Assembly: GCF_023656515.1 (NCBI RefSeq)
Contig: NZ_JAMOFV010000006.1
Coordinates: forward strand, 748,336 to 812,335
Direction: 5' to 3'
From: Clostridium swellfunianum
GTDB lineage: Bacteria; Bacillota; Clostridia; Clostridiales; Clostridiaceae
Length of the DNA: 64,000 bases
Below are positions 60,199 to 64,000 of the stretch, piece by piece; position 1 is the stretch's first letter; every line of letters begins with the position of its first letter. The notes below the pieces were generated by a model, which worked only from the letters and a program-made list of their open reading frames with translations, was not told the origin of the DNA and ran no database searches. The translations under genes and the position numbers were made by a program.

Positions 60199-60687
60199 AT
60201 GAATGACGTAAAAGAGGAGCTATTCGAGGAGCTCTACAGAAAATACTATCAAATGTCCTTCAGATATATTTTTTCTAAGGTGAAAAATTACTGGATAGCT
60301 GAGGACTTGCTCTCTGAAGTATTTATAAAGATATACAAACATAGAGATGAAATTTGTGATGTTAATAAAAGTAAATATTGGATAATAAAAATAGCAAATA
60401 ACACAATAATTGATTATTATAGAAAAAATAATAAAGTGAAACTTGATGATATTGTGGACAACGAAGCAGTTCACGAAATAGGCTATGACAACATATTAGT
60501 GAGGGATGAATTTATGACTTTAACACAAAACCTGCCCGTTGAAGTAAAAGAAATGCTGGTAATGAGGTTCTTCCATGACTTAAAATTTAAGGATATCGGA
60601 AGAATAATGAATTTAACGGAAAGTTCAGCCAAGAATAAGGTATACAATGCTGTTAGAACTGTAAAGAAAGTGTATAATTACAATTAG
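60199..60687 (+). CDS. ECF-type RNA polymerase sigma factor
   Basis: Sigma-70 family extracytoplasmic-function factor of about 162 residues. Region 2 is LFEELYRKYYQMSFRYIFSKVKNYWIAEDLLSEVFIKIYKH; KSKYWIIKIANNTIIDYYRKNNK completes it. Region 4 is LPVEVKEMLVMRFFHDLKFKDIGRIMNLTESSAKNKVYNAVRTVKK, with a normal HTH. The start is ambiguous: ATG at 60199 is preferred, but an upstream ATG at 60172 or 60178 would also be in frame. No anti-sigma gene follows. It may be controlled by the two-component system encoded nearby through the 11-bp repeats upstream. Confidence 0.9.
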   Translation: MNDVKEELFEELYRKYYQMSFRYIFSKVKNYWIAEDLLSEVFIKIYKHRDEICDVNKSKYWIIKIANNTIIDYYRKNNKVKLDDIVDNEAVHEIGYDNILVRDEFMTLTQNLPVEVKEMLVMRFFHDLKFKDIGRIMNLTESSAKNKVYNAVRTVKKVYNYN

Positions 60688-60702
60688 CAGTAGGCATTAG
60701 AA

Positions 60703-60743
60703 TAAAGTAAAGTGGTATCTGTATTTGATACCACTTTACTTTA
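60703..60743. terminator. Bidirectional terminator between sigma-factor and lipoprotein genes
   Basis: TAAAGTAAAGTGGTATC and GATACCACTTTACTTTA are 17-bp perfect arms. The right arm overlaps the lipoprotein stop codon. A- and T-rich flanks suit both directions. Confidence 0.85.
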
Positions 60744-62246
60744 TTTTCTAAAATTAACTTGAGAATTGTTAGCCCTGGACTTTATTACTTTTTCCCATTT
60801 TTCCATATAACCTCCAACAGCCCATTCAGCCATAACTACAGATTCATCTTTCTTAAGTTTTATATTTTGGACTGGCTTCTCCGACAATCTTTCCTTATCT
60901 ATGGTGTAAATATCAATAGAAGTTCTTGTGACTATTATTGCTAAGTCATTGTTTGGTGATGTATAAACATCTATTGCTTCCGGTGCCATTTCTTTTATAT
61001 AATTCCATGGATGTTTCAAGGTATCGTAACTAATAAGCTTTTGAGGGGGCATAAGATAAATATTAAAGTCTTCGGAGGTTCTATTATTTATAGGCGCTAC
61101 ATAATTTAGTCTGCCTGTGACAATCCATTGTCCGTTGCGGCGGGAAAGTGAAAAGTTATCGGCTGCAGGTTGCTTTTCTAGAAGCTCGGATTTACTTTTA
61201 TCCAGTGACATAATATAAGCCTGGCTTGAACGGGTAAGCACATTCAGACCCTCTTCGCCAGCAATATCTAAGATGCTTATTCCCATTCCGCTTCTAATAT
61301 TATCAATGGGCAGAACTTGGAATCTGGACCTCTCTTTTAAAGTCACCGGGTCTGAATACCTGTATTCCGTTCCAATATAATCATTTCCTACGAAAAGGAT
61401 ATCCCTTTTACCGTCTTCCTTAAGTGAATTATTGTTATCTGAATTGTTATAAGAATTATCATCAACTAATGAATGAGAATAAAGTGCTCCATTAGGTAAT
61501 CCTGTCTCTGCCTTTGGCAAATAGCCAATCTCCCAGAATCCTTTTCTCCTGGGTACAAGAAGTTGTTTCACCTCAAATATGGGCCTAATTTCTCTGTCCT
61601 TAGAAGCAATCCATAAAGTTCTATAACTGCTGCCAGTTTCTTTGTCAGGGCCCGGTGTACGTAATCCAATAAAGACACCTGATCTTAACAGAGAATCCTG
61701 ATTTGCAGCTGAGTTTCCGCCGCTGCTTGCGCCACCGTCGGTAATACTAGGCAAGACGCCGTAGTCTACTAAGTCTGAGACCTTGCTGACATATAAAAAA
61801 CCATGATTTTCATATACCAACAATGAATTTTCGTCAATTTTAATAAAATCGTGGAAGGACTGTGCATTTGAGCTGACAGTGACCACCTTAACGTTTTTTT
61901 CCTTTATACCAAGCTTAACTGCATCCACCTTATATTTGTATAGAAAATATTTTTCTGCTGATACACTCTTGATTTTATATTCTGGAGAAGTAATGCTTTC
62001 TTTACCAAGCAAGGCAATACTATTATCAAAAACAGCAATTTCACCTGAATAGTTCTCGTTGTTTTCAGGAACGGTTGTACTGTCTATTGGAATGAATTTT
62101 TGAACCTCCCAGGTTCCATGGATAGGCAACTTTTCTATCGTGGGTGTAGCAATTTTTTCTTCAACATTTAAGTAAATCTTATTGCAGCCCGGTAAAAAAA
62201 GTACAATCAATACAATTAAAATTATGTGGAACCTTTTCAAATCCAT
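60741..62246 (-). CDS. Secreted lipoprotein of unknown function downstream of a two-component system
   Basis: Lipoprotein of about 501 residues. The ATG at 62246 has AAGGAG 9 nt upstream, and the signal peptide ends in LFLPG-Cys21. The mature part looks beta-rich with repeated short strands, such as KYFLYKYKVDAVKLGI, SLLVYENHGFLYVSKV, DLAIIVTRTSIDIYTI and SVVMAEWAVGGYMEKW, possibly a propeller; no family was recognised. One base separates it from the histidine kinase stop, so it is co-expressed with that system and may be an accessory sensor or a target. Confidence 0.72.
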   Translation of the reverse strand: MDLKRFHIILIVLIVLFLPGCNKIYLNVEEKIATPTIEKLPIHGTWEVQKFIPIDSTTVPENNENYSGEIAVFDNSIALLGKESITSPEYKIKSVSAEKYFLYKYKVDAVKLGIKEKNVKVVTVSSNAQSFHDFIKIDENSLLVYENHGFLYVSKVSDLVDYGVLPSITDGGASSGGNSAANQDSLLRSGVFIGLRTPGPDKETGSSYRTLWIASKDREIRPIFEVKQLLVPRRKGFWEIGYLPKAETGLPNGALYSHSLVDDNSYNNSDNNNSLKEDGKRDILFVGNDYIGTEYRYSDPVTLKERSRFQVLPIDNIRSGMGISILDIAGEEGLNVLTRSSQAYIMSLDKSKSELLEKQPAADNFSLSRRNGQWIVTGRLNYVAPINNRTSEDFNIYLMPPQKLISYDTLKHPWNYIKEMAPEAIDVYTSPNNDLAIIVTRTSIDIYTIDKERLSEKPVQNIKLKKDESVVMAEWAVGGYMEKWEKVIKSRANNSQVNFRK

Positions 62247-62247
62247 T

Positions 62248-63681
62248 TTATTCAACTCCTTCAATAGCTTCTTCAATGGGCAGCTTAACAGAGATGCACG
62301 TTCCCTCATTAAGCTTACTTTCTATTTTAAGCTCTCCGTCATGAAGCTTTACTATTTCATCACAAATTGAAAGACCGATACCGGTATGGGATTTTATGTT
62401 TTTGCCCTTATAGAATTTTTCTCTTACCCTAGGCAAGTCCACCTCATCTATTCCGGTTCCGTTATCTGTTACACATAAGATAATCCAGCCTTCTTTGCTG
62501 AAGGCCCTTAGCATAACTCTGCCGCCAGCAGGAGTAAATTTGAAAGCGTTATCCAACAAGTTTATCAAGACCTGTTTTATTCTGTCCTTATCAAGTTTTG
62601 CCAGCAGGGGCTCCTGTGAACATTCAACTATAAACTGAAGTCCTTCTCTTTCTGCGCGGGGAGCCATATATTTTTCTATATATCTTACTATTTTTGAAGC
62701 ATCCTCAACGCCCGTACTTAATTTTATCTTACCTGAAGCTAACCTTGAGAAATCAAGTAATTCCTCAACCATGGCAGTTAGTCTTTCACTCTCATTTTCA
62801 ATTATTTTCAAACCATCTTTCAATATATTCCTATCTTGCAGTTCATCAGTATTGAGAGTAATTACCCAACCCTTTATGGAAGTAAGCGGCGTTCTTAGTT
62901 CGTGTGAAATAGAAGAAATAAATTCATTTTTAAATTGTTCTTTTTTTAGTATCTCCTCTGCCATATAATTTAAAGTTCCCGCCAATATACCAATCTCATC
63001 TTCCCGCCCGGTATCTATTCTTGTTTTTAAATTTCCCTTAGCCATTTTTTCTGCAGCTTTTGTAACAGCTTTAAGAGGGAGAACTATACCTCTGGCAAGT
63101 ATAACGCTGACGAGTCCTGCTGCAAGGATTGCAGTAATACCAATGCTGATAAAGATTATATATATTTTATTGATGGTCTTGTCAATCTCTCCGAGAGAAG
63201 TTATAAATCTGAGCGCCCCAACTAATTCATTACCGGATTTCAACGGATAGGAAATAGCCATGACCTTTCCATCGTATTCTGATTTGCCTAGCCACACTCC
63301 TTTGGTGCCGCTTAAAGCCGTCAAGACGTCACTGGTTTCAAGTTTACCATCCGGTATAAAACCTATTGAGTCCATGAGTACTTTTCCGGATGGGGCAATT
63401 ATTTGAACTTCTGCAGAAGTTTGACTCCAGAACACATCCACATTATCCAATACATTATCTTCTAGCGATACATTGGAAAAATACTTTGAGTAAAAGTCAG
63501 CAGAAATCTTGATTTGATTTGTTAGTATGCCCTCCACATTACTATAAAAATAATATCTAGTAAAATATATCAGCAGTGCTTCAAAGGCTATGACACTAAT
63601 AAAGATGACAATCATAAAATTCCGTACCAGCCTGGCTTTTATGCTTTTTGAACCTGCTTTCTTACCTAGAATTTCCTTCAT
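62248..63681 (-). CDS. Membrane sensor histidine kinase
   Basis: Sensor kinase of 477 residues. Membrane helix 1 is about 17-40, an extracytoplasmic sensor runs to about 165, and helix 2 (about 168-190) leads into a HAMP domain (ILARGIVLPLKAVTKAAEKMAKGNLKTRI). The phospho-acceptor is in FISSISHELRTPLTSIKGW near residue 260. The ATPase domain has VLINLLDNAFKFTPAGG, VTDNGTGID and HTGIGLSICDEIV. It follows the response-regulator gene by 6 bp. The signal is unknown; sequence layout resembles PhoR/WalK-like kinases. Confidence 0.92.
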   Translation of the reverse strand: MKEILGKKAGSKSIKARLVRNFMIVIFISVIAFEALLIYFTRYYFYSNVEGILTNQIKISADFYSKYFSNVSLEDNVLDNVDVFWSQTSAEVQIIAPSGKVLMDSIGFIPDGKLETSDVLTALSGTKGVWLGKSEYDGKVMAISYPLKSGNELVGALRFITSLGEIDKTINKIYIIFISIGITAILAAGLVSVILARGIVLPLKAVTKAAEKMAKGNLKTRIDTGREDEIGILAGTLNYMAEEILKKEQFKNEFISSISHELRTPLTSIKGWVITLNTDELQDRNILKDGLKIIENESERLTAMVEELLDFSRLASGKIKLSTGVEDASKIVRYIEKYMAPRAEREGLQFIVECSQEPLLAKLDKDRIKQVLINLLDNAFKFTPAGGRVMLRAFSKEGWIILCVTDNGTGIDEVDLPRVREKFYKGKNIKSHTGIGLSICDEIVKLHDGELKIESKLNEGTCISVKLPIEEAIEGVE

Positions 63682-63687
63682 AGTTTA

Positions 63688-64000
63688 CTATTTCCTCCAT
63701 CTATACCCCGTACCCCAGACCGTTTCTAAATAGGTGGGGTTAGAGGAATCTTCTTCAATCTTGGCTCGTAATCTTCTTATATTTACATCAACTATCTTAG
63801 CATCGCCTATAAAGTCATATCCCCATACAATATTAAGAAGTTCATCTCTTGTGAAGGCTTTACCTGGTTTCTCCATAAATAATTTTATAAGAAGGTATTC
63901 CTTTGGAGTAAGTGATATTTCATTATTGTTTTTGAATACGGTCTGGGCATATAAATCCAGCCTAAGTGCTCCGCTTTCTATAATTTTGTCGTTCTCAGCT
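63688..64000 (-). CDS. OmpR-family response regulator, 5' partial
   Basis: Only the DNA-binding half is inside the window; the frame stays open to the right edge. The visible 104 residues start with ALRLDLYAQTVFKNNNEISLTPKEYLLIKLFMEKPGKAFTRDELL and end with VDVNIRRLRAKIEEDSSNPTYLETVWGTGYRWRK. This is a complete winged-helix domain of the OmpR/PhoP group. The receiver domain lies outside. It forms an operon with the kinase and lipoprotein. Its expected 11-bp-period binding sites match the repeats upstream of the sigma-factor gene. Confidence 0.93.
   Translation of the reverse strand, partial: AENDKIIESGALRLDLYAQTVFKNNNEISLTPKEYLLIKLFMEKPGKAFTRDELLNIVWGYDFIGDAKIVDVNIRRLRAKIEEDSSNPTYLETVWGTGYRWRK

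Overview
The window looks like chromosome of a low-GC, Gram-positive, spore-former-type Firmicute, most likely a Clostridium or close relative. It is AT-rich, has strong AGGAGG-type ribosome sites with many TTG and GTG starts, and carries typical clostridial families (LCP protein, YerB-like DUF3048 lipoprotein, VanZ-like protein, SpoIID-like protein, c-di-AMP receptor DarA, HxlR, CD3324-like protein). I saw no rRNA or tRNA genes and no CRISPR array. The species cannot be named from the sequence alone.

Left part (1-17463): cell-surface genes. Two secreted peptidoglycan hydrolases, an amidase cut by the window edge and a glucosaminidase, share an N-terminal array of five repeats of about 95 residues that I cannot assign to a known family. 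They lie downstream of two glycosyltransferases, a UDP-sugar dehydrogenase and a membrane UDP-GlcNAc 4,6-dehydratase. Divergent from these are an LCP ligase and two DegT-type aminotransferases. Together they could make an amino-sugar nucleotide and attach a glycopolymer to the wall. A YerB-like lipoprotein, a VanZ-like protein and a SpoIID/LytB protein with a dockerin-like tail follow.

Centre (17570-40006): a large glycan-utilisation locus. It encodes an ABC importer (binding protein and two permeases, no ATPase), GH130, GH18, GH29 and two GH20 enzymes, an asparaginase, a CBM9-like protein and an 864-codon multidomain transglutaminase-fold protein on the minus strand. GH38 and a GntR regulator are on the plus strand, with a mannose-6-phosphate isomerase-like protein divergent from them and a LacI regulator divergent from the importer. 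None of the enzymes has a signal peptide. The combination (alpha-mannosidase, fucosidase, hexosaminidases, chitobiose-type GH18, mannoside phosphorylase, asparaginase, PNGase-like fold) fits import and cytoplasmic dismantling of N-glycans or glyco-asparagine peptides. The transglutaminase-fold protein is the best candidate for an undescribed activity.

Next (40007-46025): two adjacent 233-bp foldback elements in inverted orientation, then an isolated phage replication cassette (DUF2815, family A DNA polymerase, VapE primase-helicase) without other phage genes. It ends in a 250-bp array of 11 GGACC/GGTCC words, mostly in pairs.

Right part (46026-64000): small accessory and regulatory units. 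These are darA; a cupin gene; a TetR-controlled ABC exporter; a GT1/GT28-like glycosyltransferase; a GNAT protein; a metallophosphoesterase lipoprotein; a nucleotidyltransferase-like protein with a CD3324-like HTH protein; an NmrA/HxlR pair; an XRE/membrane-protein pair; an ECF sigma factor; and a two-component system with a lipoprotein. Two decayed gene fragments are visible: an FAD/NAD oxidoreductase C-terminus and a second copy of the darA 3' end. A four-copy 11-bp-period array of TGTAAC-like words precedes the sigma-factor gene, and related pairs precede darA.
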